Origin: Armigeres subalbatus
Lineage: Eukaryota; Arthropoda; Insecta; Diptera; Culicidae
Length of the DNA stretch: 64,000 nucleotides
Assembly: GCF_024139115.2 (NCBI RefSeq)
Contig: NW_026943205.1
Span: 372,001-436,000 of the forward strand
Direction: 5' to 3'
Under the pieces are notes generated by a model. The model was not told the origin of the DNA, made no database searches, and saw only the letters and a program-made list of their open reading frames with translations. Below, piece after piece: positions 11,422-22,361 of this stretch. How positions within the stretch are numbered: position 1 is the stretch's first letter; every line of letters begins with the position of its first letter. A program made the position numbers and the translations under genes.

Positions 11422-11519
11422 CTCGTTTTACCTTAATGCTCCTTATTTGTTATGTTTGATTCTAATTTGATCTATAGCGTGCGGTTATTTATTTATTATT
11501 TATTCAGACTAAGGCTGAA

Positions 11520-12660
11520 GTGGCCTGTGCGGTACATAAAAGTCTTCTCCATTCGGCTCGGGCTATGGCTACACGTCGCCAACCACGCAGTCTACGGAGG
11601 GTCCGCAAGTCATCTTCCACCTGATCGATCCACCTTGTCCGCTACGCACCTCGCCTGCTTGTGTCCGTCGGATCGTTGTCGAGAACCATTTTCACCGGGT
11701 TACTGTCCGACATTCTGGCTACGTGCCCGGCCCACCGCAGTCGTCCGATTTTCGCGGTGTGAAGCAGTTCATGCAACTCGTGGTTCATTCGCCTCCTCCA
11801 CGTACCGTCCGCCATCTGGACCCCACCATAGATGGTACGCAGCACTTTCCTTTCGAAAACTCCAAGTGCGCATTGGTCCTCCACCAGCATCGTCCTTGTC
11901 TCGTGTCCGTAGAGGACTACCGGTCTAATGAGCGTTTTGTAGATTGTCAGTTTGGTACGGCGGCGAAATCTATTCGATCGGAGTCCAAAGTTCGTACGAT
12001 TTCCAGCCACTATGCGTCTCCGAATGTTGCTGCTGGTATCATTTTCGGCAGTCACCTTGGTCTGTGGTAGAGTGTTCACCCATAAATCCCGCCTGGTACT
12101 GCCCCACGAACTCTCTTGCAATTGGTGTTAGTCGGCGGCATAAAATTTGGGAGAGTACCTTGTAGGCGGCGTTCAGCAATGTGATTGCGCGTTAGTTGCT
12201 ACAATCCAGCTTATCGCCCTTCTTGTAGATGGGATACACGACACCTTCCATCCACTCCTGCGGCAGAACCTCATCCTCCCAAACCTTGATAATCACCCAG
12301 TGCAGCGCTCTAGCCAGTGCCTTACCACCGTGTTTAAACAGCTCTCCTGGTAGTTGGTCAACTCCAGGGGCTTTGTTGTTTTTCAGCTGGCCGATCTCCT
12401 CCTGGATTTCCTGGAGATTCGGAAACGGAAGTCACATATCCTGCGCGCGTGCTCCTACGTTCATTACCATACCGCCACCGTTGTCTGCCATATCGCCATT
12501 CAGGTGTTCTTCGTAGTGCTGCCGCCACCTTTGGATCACCTCACGCTCGTTTGTAAGAAGGTTCCCGTTTATGTCCTTACACATATCGGGCTGTGGCACG
12601 TGGCCCTTACGTGAACGGTTCAACTTCTCATAGAACTTTCGTGCTTTATTATCGCGGTAC
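11520..12660 (-). pseudogene. LINE ORF2, RT approach and C-terminal cap with RT core deleted
   Basis: In reverse, RT approach motifs occur at about 12640-12100: HYEEHLNG, LKNNKAPG (in another frame), VVYPIYKKGD, ITLLNAAYKVLSQIL, then RRLTPIAREFVGQYQAGF and STTDQ near 12062. The next bases read as C-terminal sequence (TKVTAENDTSSN, TIYKTLIRPVVLYGHET, FERKVLRTIYGGVQMADG, WRRRMNHEL, GRLRWAGHVARM). RT motifs between STTDQ and this block are missing. The frame also changes near 12150 and 12430. Confidence 0.8.
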
Positions 12661-12675
12661 AGTTCCTCCGTCTCT

Positions 12676-13914
12676 TCACGGTCTCGATCTTCCTGCTGGC
12701 GCTTTCGAGTTTTGTCTGTTCCGCACCTGTTTGTATCGTGCCTCGTTCGCCCTCGTGCGGTGTTGCAGCAATCTCGCCCATGCTGCATTCTTCTTCTCAA
12801 CTAACTGCTCACATTCGCCGACATACCAGTCGTTTCTCTGATCCGGAGCCACCGTGCCTAGTGCAGCGGTTGCGGTGCTTCCAATGGCGGATCGAATATC
12901 TCTCCAGCCATCTTCAAGAGATGCTGCGGCTAGCTGCTCTTCCGTTGGGAGTGCCACTTCCAGCTGCTGCGCGTAGTCTTGGGCTAGTCTACCGTCTTGT
13001 AGTCGCCCAATGTTTAGCCGCGGCGGACGACTCCGACGCGTGTTGATCACCGTCGAGAGTTTTGAACGCAGACATACTGCAACGAGGTAGTGGTCGGATT
13101 CAATATTCGCACTGCGGTAAGTGCGTACGTTCGTGATGTCGGAGAAGAATTTACCGTCGATTAGAACGTGGTCGATTTGGTTTTCCGTTACTTGATTAGG
13201 TGATTTCCATGTGGCCTTGTGGATATTCTTGCGGGGGAAGAAAGTGCTTCGGACTACCATTCCGCGGGAGGCTGCAAAGTTTATGCATCGTTGGCCGTTG
13301 TCGTTCGATACGGTATGCAGACTATCCGGTCCGATAACCGGTCTATACATTTCCTTCCTTCCTACCTGGGCGTTCATGTCACCGATGACGATTTTGACGT
13401 CCCGCCGTGGGTATCCATCGTATGTCTGCTCCAGCTGCGCATAGAACGCTTCTTTCTTGTCGTCGGATCTCCCTTCGTGTGGGCAGTGCACGTTGATGAT
13501 GCTATAGTTGTATAAACGGCCTTTTATCCTCAGTTTGCACATCCTTGCGTTGATTGGATGCCACCCAATCACGCGTTGGCGCATATTTCCCAGCACTATG
13601 AAGCCGGTTCCCAGCTCGTTGGTGGTGCCACAGCTTTGGTAGGAGGTAGCCGCTCGATGCCCGCTTTTCCACACTTTTTATCCTGTCCAGCAAATTTCCT
13701 GCAGCGCTACGACATCGAAGTTGCGGGGATGTAATTCATCGTAGATTATCCTGTCGCAACCTGCGAAGCCTAGTGACTTGCAGTTCCATGTTCCAATCTT
13801 CCAATCGTGTTCCTTTATTTGTCGCCTAGGTCGTTGCCGATTGTAGCGAGTCGTATTATCTTCTATGTCGTTCGTAATTGTTGTTTTAAGAGGCGGCTTA
13901 TTGGGCCTGCGCAA
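12676..13914 (-). pseudogene. LINE ORF2, endonuclease domain, nearly intact
   Basis: Starts at 13914 and frameshifts near 13680 into a 332-residue frame (13674-12676). It shows the exonuclease-endonuclease-phosphatase landmarks in order: GTWNCKSL, VVALQEICW, a YSIINVHCPH block, the catalytic GDMNAQVG, QIDHVLID and SDHYLV near the end of the domain. In a working element this enzyme nicks the target to prime reverse transcription. The linker LPTEEQLAAASLEDGW follows. One frame change apart, the domain keeps its key residues, so the copy is fairly young. Confidence 0.85.
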
Positions 13915-13986
13915 ACCTACTGTCTCGTTGGAGGGCCGTCGTGTCAGGGCTGTTTAGCGGCCCACCTAACACCAGGACTTGGGCTT

Positions 13987-14009
13987 GACGGATATACCTG
14001 CCGTGTCCC
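13987..14009. mobile_element. Lone end of a TA-flanked MITE
   Basis: 23 bp, one base different from the right terminal repeat of the element at 39553-39741 (ends in TACCTGCCGTGTCCC) and followed by TA. The opposite end is not found; the LINE immediately to the left may have replaced it. Confidence 0.6.
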
Positions 14010-14011
14010 TA

Positions 14012-14773
14012 TTGTTCATTTATGCAGGAGGGAAACAAAATCAAAAGCTAACTTGGCCATGTATCTGATCTTTAACACGTACCGGTGTAGGTTTTTTGAT
14101 GTCCAGAAGTTTGGTGCGACGACTCTGATGCGGCTTGCTCGAATGGAAACATTTTAAGCTTCACGGAAATGGCGATGGAGTACACCCGATTCTTTTTTTA
14201 CACGGGTGGGTTTTAATTGATTACGACCTTTAGCGTTGACGGAACTATGAGTTAACCCCATGAAAAAATTCACAAAAAATCAAATAAATTCATGTGGTAT
14301 TTAAAAAGCTATAAAAGATCTGGTGAACCGGGAAATCAAAGAATACCAACCGTGTAAAAAAAAATATTGGGTGTAATGGCTGCCACCGGGATGTTCAGGC
14401 TGGGATTTGGCGTGCAATGGCAAAATTAACCGGAGTTTGTGTTATGGCCGAACTAGATGTGCGGAGGGAGTGGCGGCTGGAAAGGAAGCTTCCGTTTTGT
14501 TCCGCGAGAGCGAACAATGCCGTTTCTGTCCCCGGGGCGACTCGCCCTTACGGATAAATCGGCTTCACGTATTTGTCCGTTCCACCTAGCGGAGATTGGT
14601 GAAACCTCTATTTTTCAGTTTGGATCGAATACGCGGCGATTTTTTCTTCTTAATTAGGGTGTTTTTTTAAATCCTTAAATAAAGTTCAACACCGATGCAA
14701 TTGACGACACTCTGGAACGAACCGCGCTCTTGGATTCCTCCGGAAAACAAAAAATGACGAAGAGGGACCTTAC
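14012..14773. other. No recognisable feature
   Basis: Short open frames only; nothing identified. Confidence 0.35.
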
Positions 14774-14775
14774 TA

Positions 14776-15277
14776 GGGCAAAAGACCCAATAGTGGAGCA
14801 ACTAAGCACGATCCAACACTAATTTCTCCGTAACACCTAATCCATACTTCATTTCCCTTACCTTAAGAGTGCATCCGAAAGCTCCTTATTTCTATTTTAT
14901 TCGAAGCGTGCCATAATTTCATCAAAATCCTTTATTGTTACCTAAAATCAATCCTCCAATTACTGGTACAGCGTTCCAATAGTTGCGGTATTTTGTTATT
15001 CGCGTTCCTATAGTTGCGATTCCCATAGGTTTTATACGGGATTCGCAACTATTGGAACACTACCGCAACTATTGGTGCAAGGGAAAGAAAAAAATAAAGT
15101 ATTTTAAAGTTACTTCACTAGTTTAAATGAGATTCCAATGTTATTTTTGTTTCCATTGTGTTATGACAGGTCGACTAATTGATTAGTGATGAGGGTTACT
15201 GCGTATAATTTGTAAATTCCCTGCAAACCGTACTACCGCAACTATAGGAACAACCACGACTATCGGAACTGTTACCC
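14776..15277. mobile_element. TA-flanked MITE, copy B (opposite to 7588-8087)
   Basis: 502 bp between TA dinucleotides at 14774-14775 and 15278-15279. Terminal repeats are GGGCAAAAGACCCAATAG and GGGTAACAGTTCCGATAG (complement). Internal blocks match copy A in reverse order over the whole length. Each copy has its own terminal repeats and its own TA pair, so they are independent insertions. Confidence 0.8.
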
Positions 15278-15279
15278 TA

Positions 15280-16088
15280 CGGTGTTTGGCGACAAGTGGG
15301 AGATTCTTCCTCCCAAACAGTCGGAATGCTTTTTTTAAATCGCTATATCTCAGTCATTGGGCTGAGATCCTGATGACAAACCTGATGAATTGAAGGACGA
15401 GTTGTATGAACGTCTAGACAAGACCTACGGATAATGCCCAAAAATCATTTGCTTGATGCGAACTGTTGGTAGCAGAGTGTAAAATAATCGAGATTTTTTG
15501 GTGAAGTCCATTCTTCTTCACTTGTCAGTTCACTTCCGACACATTCATAGTCGGCACATTTTACAAATTAATAAATTATCTGCAATCTGAACACGTTTCG
15601 AATGAGTAAAGTGATTTATCACACAGGACTGAACCCGATTTTCATTCGCGAGGTACTTTCAACGGTAAACATCAACATAAACAATGCTAATTATGTTTTT
15701 TTCTGCACATAGTAAACACACTCAGTGACAGTCAAATGAATGAGTTCGTGGAGTAGTCGTCTGACTATGTCATTCTATGTTTTGAATATTCATGCGATGT
15801 TTGTCAAAATTCGGACCGAAGTTGCTTCATGAAGATGAATATTTCAAGCTCTGGTTGGTAGAGGTCCAATTTTTTGTTTAATTTTATACATACCAGTTCT
15901 CTTGTGTCTTTTAACGGTACGGCAGATAAATCTCTCTTAAACGCCGATGTGTTTGAGCATTTTCAATATCTCATATGATCCTATATTTCTCAAATACAAT
16001 TCGATTATCAACTCGCGTTTTGCATCCATTGCTGTAACGAATCAAAATCGAACAAATCTCGAAAATAAACTACATTTGTCAAAATATA
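15280..16088. other. No recognisable feature
   Basis: Unique-looking AT-rich sequence without a usable open frame. Confidence 0.35.
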
Positions 16089-16273
16089 TATGGGAACTGT
16101 ACCGGTTTTGGCAATGTTCCTAATATGGCCAATTTTGCGAATAACTCCAAAAATAAAGCAATTCGCGAGGGTTTCATTAGTTCCATCAAAAGGTATATCC
16201 CTCACGGTTCAACGCTGCTTTCAACTGATTGATTATTTTGGAAAAATATGTATTTTCCAGGGTTGGCCAAATT

Positions 16274-18561
16274 GCGTTGCGTTGCGTTGCGTTGTAACGG
16301 AGTATTTCGTAGATTGCATACTGATAGTTGTCATGTATATTCTTTACCTTTCTTACCCCAATTGCTTATGGATTTCCATTTGGGATTCAATGGAAATCCA
16401 ATTGGGGGTCCAAAATGATAAAACATGAAAGCTATCATTGCCGGCCACGCCCATCTTCTCCGTTACTAGGAAAGGGAAGAAAATGATGATATGACATCTA
16501 CTTAACGAGAGGCCAGCGACTCACCGACGCCCTCATAGATGTCAAGGAATTGGATGGTGGGTAGGGTATGTGGTTTAGGAGTATCATTATAAGCAAATGA
16601 TAGAAAATTTGTGGAAATACGTTGGGAGTGACTTTGCTAAGAAATTTATGTCACTCCATTATCCTTGCCAGTGATTTTCCTCGGATGGGGCGAAGGTATT
16701 AGCCTTGCCCTGGCTAATAGCCTAGGTTTAAGCGCCTTTGCTCGCTCTCTGAAACGAAAAAGAGCAAAAGAAATTAAATTCCCTTCCCCTGATATGATAA
16801 TGATTTTGATCAACAAATGAATTCTAAGTGGATGAATAAATGATCAAACGGCTGCAAACAAGCCTCTATTGTCGTAGCAGAAGCAAACCCGCCTCAATAC
16901 GACAGGCAGAAGCACATGTTTGTGATTCAAACGCGATCGACTGTTGTTCAATTTCGATACACATAGTTGGGTAGAGAGAAAAGATGTGAAATATTGCTAA
17001 AGTAGGATTCGATGGATACGGAGAATTGACTCATATGCCACCGTTATTAGCTGGTTATGGGACAGCTTTCTCGCAAGGGCAGCTGTTGTATAATTTATTC
17101 AATTTCAAAATTATTAGTAAAACATATACAGTAATAGGTAACCTTTAACTAAACGATACACATAGATTGAAGATTAGGCTTGAATGGATCGCCAATTTCC
17201 ATGTATGTACCATTGTACATATATCTATTGTAAACGCCTTTTTAAACGTTAACATTACAAACTTACTAAATATTGGTCGTTATCTTTTGGCCCAATATTG
17301 TTCACACGCAGTTCCTATATCTATTCCTTATCTGTTCCTATGTCAATAACAAGGCAATGTGTACATGAAATACATTGATTTCCCACCCAATCATCAAGAA
17401 TCATTAACATAATTATGCTCACCTCACTTAATTTTGAAATGAAAACCATTTTATGACAACTAAAATTGCATTAATATCACACTTTTTAAGAATTCAACTA
17501 AAAAAACACCATCACCACCATGCACATATTTTAATAACATTAAAAAATAGTTAATCCCATGCCTGTACCTATATTAATGACACTATTTTCTACAAAAAAT
17601 CCGCACAATATTACTCGTATCTATATTTAACGATATGTTTGCAGTGATGCCGAATTCTTCAATATTTTGTATTATTGAATGAATTATAAATATATACAAT
17701 ACCACAATTTGTTCTATTTTTTCTACTTAATTGTTCAATTTTATGTTCGCCATGTCTTATCTTTTTGAAACACCTTATTTTACATAAAAGAAATGAATTT
17801 TACAAAGGAAATGTATTCAAAAAATGTTTGAAATAAAACTGTAGATTGGCAACACTTAAGAAATAAGAATACTGTAAGCCATGAAAACAGTTTGGATTAC
17901 GGGCAAGGATATTTAAGAAGTTGTGAGTTTCAAACCTATATCAATCTGTATGAAATTGCGTTCTTTTATAAAGTATAATTTGATTTATCGTGAAAATGGA
18001 ATTTACTTTATTTGTTGTGAAGTAAATTTCAACAGAATACATATGTTTTATCTGGAAATGGAGTGGTATCTGCTTGTAATAATTAGGCAGAAAACCGAAT
18101 CAACAGTTCAGAGGTAGTAATATTACTAATTTGAATCTCGTGAGCTAATGCATTTCTCGAACGAAATTTCAATCATTATCTTTAGCTTTTAAAAATGTAT
18201 TTAATTCAATTCATCATCGTAGGTTGTGATGAATAAATAGGGTGTTATTAATTTGAAGTTTTTGATCATTTCATATCTGTGTAGTGCATTGAGCGAGGAA
18301 AATAAAAATATTAAGAGGTAAAAACTTATCTTGGTAACGGGATCTTCATATAATTTGGCTTTTTCTTGCGAATCACACACGACACGAATTGCTTAAAAAT
18401 ATTCACCAGCACCACCTGAACCTACTCATCAACTATTTTTTGCTCCACTTGCCGAACTATATTTAACACAAACTTTCAAATTACTTAAAAACATATCAAA
18501 AGAAAAACGGAAACATAAAATGAAAAAAATGACAGCAACTTTAATGCGTCCACGCGCAATC
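16274..18561 (-). mobile_element. 2.3-kb noncoding retroposon with AACGC tail
   Basis: Flanked by a perfect 24-bp direct repeat, 16250-16273 and 18562-18585 (begins GTATTTTCCAGG, ends GGCCAAATT). Just inside the left copy, GCGTTGCGTTGCGTTGCGTT reads on the minus strand as a pentameric (AACGC)n 3' tail. A long target duplication and a simple tail are the marks of target-primed reverse transcription. There is no long open frame. It contains the unclassified repeat at 16436-16620, and the rest is AT-rich and unrecognised. It may be a non-autonomous element or a retrocopy of a noncoding RNA. Confidence 0.65.
16436..16620 (+). repeat. Unclassified interspersed repeat, second copy
   Basis: Shares ordered blocks with the minus strand of 420-620 (CGGCCACGCCCATCTTC, ACTTAACGAGAGGCC, GGTGGGTAGGGTA). 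It lies inside the noncoding retroposon. Confidence 0.45.
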
Positions 18562-18889
18562 GTATTTTCCAGGGTTGGCCAAATTAGGCACTAAGTTGGC
18601 CTAAACCGGTGCACTTCCCCTACGTACTTAGAAATACTCACTCTGAGAAAAATCTATGCTTACTGCGTTTCTCCTGCTTAACCCCACTTTCGTTTACGTG
18701 CAGTTTATATTTACTCGATTAGTATAACCTCCGTATCCTCCCCGTGTAACGATTTAATCTTGCATAGATTACTTTTTTACTCTAGCTTAGTATAAACTTT
18801 GAAAATATGAAATGTATGTATGTTACAGTTTTGGTCTATTTCTGAGTGCTCATTATAAAAACACTGACATCTAACATTTTTCACCCAGT

Positions 18890-19300
18890 GTATCTCTATA
18901 TATAAAAATGAGTTAGCATTTCCTTTGAGGCACTAAAACTCACGAACGGGTTGACCGATTTGCAAGATTTTCTCACTAATCGATTCGTCTTAGAATTAGC
19001 TGTGTTTATATATACAAAGAATTGATTAATTTGACGGGGAAAGATGAAAAATTGTCCAAATGCAACAATGCAATTCCAAAAACTGTGACCGGCGATGATG
19101 GTGGCGCACTCGTCTACCCACTGGAGAAACTCGCTATACATCCATCAGATAACAATGGCATTGTCGCCATCATGATCAAACTAAGAGGTGTTTTTCATCA
19201 TTCCAACAACAACAATCGTTGTCGTTTGGCTTTTCCAACTTGTCTTGTCACTCATCTCCTATAGACAGGACCGTCGAGCAGTTTTTGGTTATTTCGTCCC
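18890..19300 (+). mobile_element. Possible Helitron 5' end
   Basis: Begins with TCTCTATATATAAAAATGAG followed by CGAACGGGTTGACCGATTTG, a pattern common at the 5' ends of insect Helitrons. No CTRR-type 3' hairpin end was found downstream in the same orientation. The length is a guess and the call is tentative. Confidence 0.35.
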
Positions 19301-19309
19301 GTCCAGGAC

Positions 19310-19975
19310 TACATTTTTGATGAGAAGGAAAACGATAATTCGGATGTAGTGCTGCTCCGTCAATTCACCAAATGGCTCTTGACCAATGTGTTGCAGGACA
19401 GTTGAACATAATTCTTTTCTGTTACGCCGACCCTACGATTTATTTTGTATTCGCATACATCACAACAGGGACGTTAGCTACTTCCACTTCGTTAACTTAC
19501 TTAGCAATAACAACTAATCACAACCAATTCAGGGCTGCTCCGCTTCTAAGCAAAAATAAACGTCAATCCCCATCAATAAAATGACAATATTCTCGGTGAA
19601 CCGGTGCCGGTAAGTATACGAGCCCATAATTTTTCGTGTCAGACAAGCCAATTTTCGTTTCACAATCAATTAGCATCATTCTCCGGTTTCATGGCGGCGG
19701 CCGTTTCAGCGCTGACTGGTTGGTTTTATTGGTTAGCAATTTTGCCATTTCGTTGGGTTTTTTTATGTGAATTGTGGGGTGCTTCGTTAGTTGGTTGATT
19801 TGGTCGAAGAAGTTAGACTCGGCTTTGCGCCGATTTCGAGGTAAGAAGGGTGGTGAGTTTTCCGTTCCAATTGGCTCCGATTGGGAAATCGACCGTTCTT
19901 TGACCTTTCTAATGTATTACATTGGAAGAGAAAAATGATAGCCGTGCTTGGCGAGCTTCTGGCTTTTCATCTTTT
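19310..19975. other. No recognisable feature
   Basis: Small open frames without a family signature. Confidence 0.35.
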
Positions 19976-19987
19976 ATGTGTAGATGT

Positions 19988-20267
19988 GTACGGGCCCTCC
20001 TTAGCCTACCGGTACGATACTCGGCAACACCATGCTGAGGGTGGCTGGGATTGATTCCCGGTACCGGTATAGGCAATTTTCGGTTTAGAAATTGTCTCGA
20101 CTTTCCTGGGCATGAAAGTATCATCGTGTTAGCTTCATGAAAAGCGAATGCAAAAATTGTAACATGGCTTAGAAACATCGCGGTTAATAACTGTGGATGT
20201 GCTGAATGAACACTAAGCAGCGAGGCGGAAATATTCCAGTGGGGGATGTAATACCAATAAAAAGAAG
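19988..20267 (+). mobile_element. tRNA-derived SINE with 12-bp target duplication
   Basis: Starts with GGGCCCTCCTTAGCC, has an A-box region, a B-box-like GATTGATTCCCGG, then GGCAATTTTCGG, CTGGGCATGAAAGTATCATC, AATGAACACTAAGC and an AAGAAGA end. A 12-bp direct repeat ATGTGTAGATGT lies at 19976-19987 and 20268-20279. The same family is at 52373-52664 and 11267-11421. The damaged B box suggests an inactive copy. Confidence 0.85.
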
Positions 20268-20602
20268 ATGTGTAGATGTCTTACAACAAAAACGTTCCAA
20301 TGATACTTTTCAAAAATCGAACGATATTATTTTTACTTTTCTAGCTTCAGTATTCCGTAGCACATGTGCACCGTAGCACTGCAGTCACCTACGATAATAA
20401 ATAGCTTGACGCCTAGATCGGAATGATGTTGACAACTAACCAAAAAGCATCGCGTTGTTTGTTTTCACCAATATAAACAAGAATACCGTACCATTTTAAC
20501 GTGTAGATGCCAAACTTACAAAACCAGCTACATTTCACAATGATTCAAAACAACAAAGTTTTGTGGTTTTATAACGCATTTAAAATGTGTTTTAAAAATA
20601 GA

Positions 20603-20881
20603 CCTGGGGCAAAACGCCTCGATGGTGGTGCAAAATGACCCAATTGCATGTAAAATAATGGTGAACGCATGGTTGTTTGTTTTTTCTTAATTGATTGAAC
20701 AACAATGTTACGGATAAGGTGAAATAATCACAAATCGTTAAATTTGAGTGAATATGAAGGGCTTTTCCTCACTTTTTCAAATGTAGCTCAATAATAAATA
20801 ACTAATTATGAATTGTAATGGTAATATTCGTTCATAAATCTTATATGAGTGATTTCATGAGTGAGGACATTTTGCCCCAGG
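20603..20881. mobile_element. MITE with perfect CCTGGGGCAAAA ends
   Basis: 279 bp bounded by CCTGGGGCAAAA (20603-20614) and its exact complement (20870-20881). The interior is AT-rich and noncoding. No unambiguous target duplication could be read, so the superfamily is open. Confidence 0.6.
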
Positions 20882-20944
20882 GGTGCATTATGCACTGTTC
20901 TCCCATAATCGGTTGATGTGCAAAACTAACCACGTTTCACCCAA

Positions 20945-21150
20945 GGATATGCGACCAAACACTTTCGACGTAATCTACGATCAAGGGGGAGGAGGCTCGG
21001 ATACAGGGTGTAAAATGAAAATGTCAAAATTGACGGTTCCCAATTATGTATTATTATGACGGTTCGAAATTATGTAAGATTTTGACCGGTAATGACGCCG
21101 TTATCTTACGATGGATTTTCGAGATTTATATATCAATCGATTTCGAAGCT
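20945..21150 (+). repeat. Interspersed repeat shared with 895-1090
   Basis: Same ordered blocks as the first copy, including ACAGGGTGTAAAA and CGATGGATTTTCGA. It ends about 40 bp before the target duplication of the composite retroposon. Confidence 0.45.
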
Positions 21151-21189
21151 CTGCATCAATTTTCCAGTATTAATGAAACTTTTGATGAT

Positions 21190-21211
21190 CATCATTATAC
21201 TGTTGAAACCG
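21190..21211. repeat. Target duplication of the composite retroposon, left copy
   Basis: 22 bp (starts CATCATTATACTG, ends GAAACCG), identical to 22362-22383. Confidence 0.9.
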
Positions 21212-21212
21212 A

Positions 21213-21735
21213 GTTCAGTGCGTGATCTCTCATGTTTCGGACAGCAGAACGATCGCGCGGTCGGCCGAATTATTGTGTTCTGCATTGCGCGGCCGGTAAT
21301 AAAAATAATCAGTTCAGTGCGTGATCTCTCATGTTTCGGACAGCAGAACGATCGCGCGGTCGGCCGAATTATTGTGTTCTGCATTGCGCGGCCGGTAATA
21401 AAAATAATCAGTTCAGTGCGTGATCTCTCATGTTTCGGACGGCAGAACGATCGCGTGGTCGGACGAAATATTGTGTTCTGCATTGCGCGGCCGGTAATAA
21501 AAATAATCAGTTCAGTGCGTGATCTCTCATGTTTCGGACGGCAGAACGATCGCGTGGTCGGCCGAATTATTGTGTTCTGCATTGCGCGGCCGGTAATAAA
21601 AATAATCAGTTCAGTGCGTGATCTCTCTTGTTTCGGACAGCAGAACGATCGCGTGGTCGGACGAAATATTGTGTTCTGCATTTCGTGGCCGGTAATAAAA
21701 ATAATCAGTTCAGTGTGTGATCTCTCATGTTTCGA
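21213..21735 (+). repeat. 99-bp tandem array, five full copies and a partial
   Basis: Units start at 21213, 21312, 21411, 21510, 21609 and 21708, exactly 99 bp apart, with only a few differences. Each holds a palindrome-like core running from GCAGAACGATCGCG to GTGTTCTGC, followed by GGCCGGTAATAAAAATAATC. Because 99 is divisible by three, frames stay open on both strands (257 and 206 residues), but this is periodicity rather than coding. Related cores occur at 39190-39440. Confidence 0.95.
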
Positions 21736-21739
21736 AGCG

Positions 21740-21810
21740 GGCTTGGTAGTCATATGGCTACTGCTTCTGCCTCATACGCAGGAGGTCGTGAATTCAATCC
21801 CAGGTCCGTT
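21740..21810 (+). promoter_or_regulatory. tRNA-like pol III promoter block of the retroposon
   Basis: GGGCTTGGTAGTCATATGGC resembles a tRNA 5' end and A box. CTGCCTCATACGCAGG could form an anticodon arm with a CAT loop like tRNA-Met. GTCGTGAATTCAATCC resembles a B box. The acceptor stem is not intact, so this is a SINE head and not a tRNA gene. Copy 2 lacks a clear counterpart. Confidence 0.55.
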
Positions 21811-22361
21811 CCATTCTCCTACTTTGTATCTTTCTCTTTATTTCTCATGTTCTAGCAATCGCTAGAACTGGAAATGGACTTCCATACCGTTTCCATTACT
21901 ATTCCTATACCTTTAATTTGAGTATTCTAACAGTAATCTGCTAGAATTGGAAATGAACTTATAGAGCTCGTTTCCTACATCCAATTAGAAATTCCATCAG
22001 TTACCTTCTCCTATCTATCACATTGGCAGCTCGTGAACCAAGACGGACCTCTGCCTCTCCAACCTAACCCAGAAATTCCAACAAATTCCGCATGAACTCG
22101 TGGCAAGTGCAGAGGTATATTCGGCTTGCAGTGGGCGAGTGATTGCATCATCATTTCCTCCCCCTTCCCTACATTGACTTGCATTCTGACATGGCAGGCG
22201 CCAGTATGACCTAACAAATGAGATCACCAGTTCTTGTACATTGAAGATGTGTGCTAGTCCCAAGCAAACATCTGTTGGTTCCCTGTGCAAGAACAGCTGA
22301 TCTGGTCATAATGGAGTAGCAACTACGAGCAGTCAATCAAGCTCAAGCTCAAGCTCAAGCT

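Larger units (their letters stand above)
11470..13975 (-). mobile_element. RTE-like LINE lacking the RT core
   Basis: Reverse orientation. The 5' end is near 13975, the apurinic endonuclease at 13914-12676, the RT approach at 12660-12100 and the C-terminal cap at 12057-11520. An AATAA-type simple tail ends near 11475-11500. The family is shared with fragments at 2300-2750, 24880-25240 and 32990-34620. A clean junction near 12057 joins the RT entry motif directly to C-terminal sequence, so the catalytic Y-x-D-D region is absent. Clade assignment is by general resemblance and is not certain. Confidence 0.8.
16091..18620. mobile_element. TA-flanked MITE split by a retroposon
   Basis: The ends are imperfect inverted repeats of about 45 bp (left GGGAACTGTACCGGTTTTGG, right in complement GGGAAGTGCACCGGTTTAGG) with TA on both sides (16089-16090, 18621-18622). 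Without the insertion at 16274-18561 the element would be about 218 bp, close to the 213-bp MITE at 24451-24663, whose ends begin in a similar way. No transposase is visible. Confidence 0.65.
21212..22361 (+). mobile_element. Composite retroposon, copy 1: 99-bp monomers plus tRNA-like block
   Basis: About 1,150 bp enclosed by a perfect 22-bp duplication. Order: five and a quarter 99-bp monomers (21213-21735); a tRNA-like block (about 21740-21810); an unclassified middle with two similar CTAGAA-TGGAAATG-ACT stretches; a 3' domain (about 22070-22335) shared with copy 2 at 38814-39848, including CACCAGTTCTT, ACATTGAAGATG, CTGTTGGTT and GGAGTAGCAAC; and a (CAAGCT)n hexamer tail. The tail and long duplication indicate LINE-mediated insertion. 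No protein is encoded. The 3' domain presumably recruits the LINE enzyme. Confidence 0.8.

Noticed and set aside
7586..15279. One 7.7-kb transposon with 500-bp inverted ends
   Set aside because: Each end is itself flanked by TA on both sides and has its own terminal repeats, so two separate MITEs explain it better.
21213..21735. Regular direct repeats as a CRISPR array
   Set aside because: There are no unique spacers; the whole 99-bp unit repeats. The genome is eukaryotic.
21092..21865. Open frames of 257 (+) and 206 (-) residues with five identical 33-residue repeats
   Set aside because: The period is 99 bp, so every frame repeats without stops on both strands. The array is inside a retroposon with target duplications and has no start context or domain.
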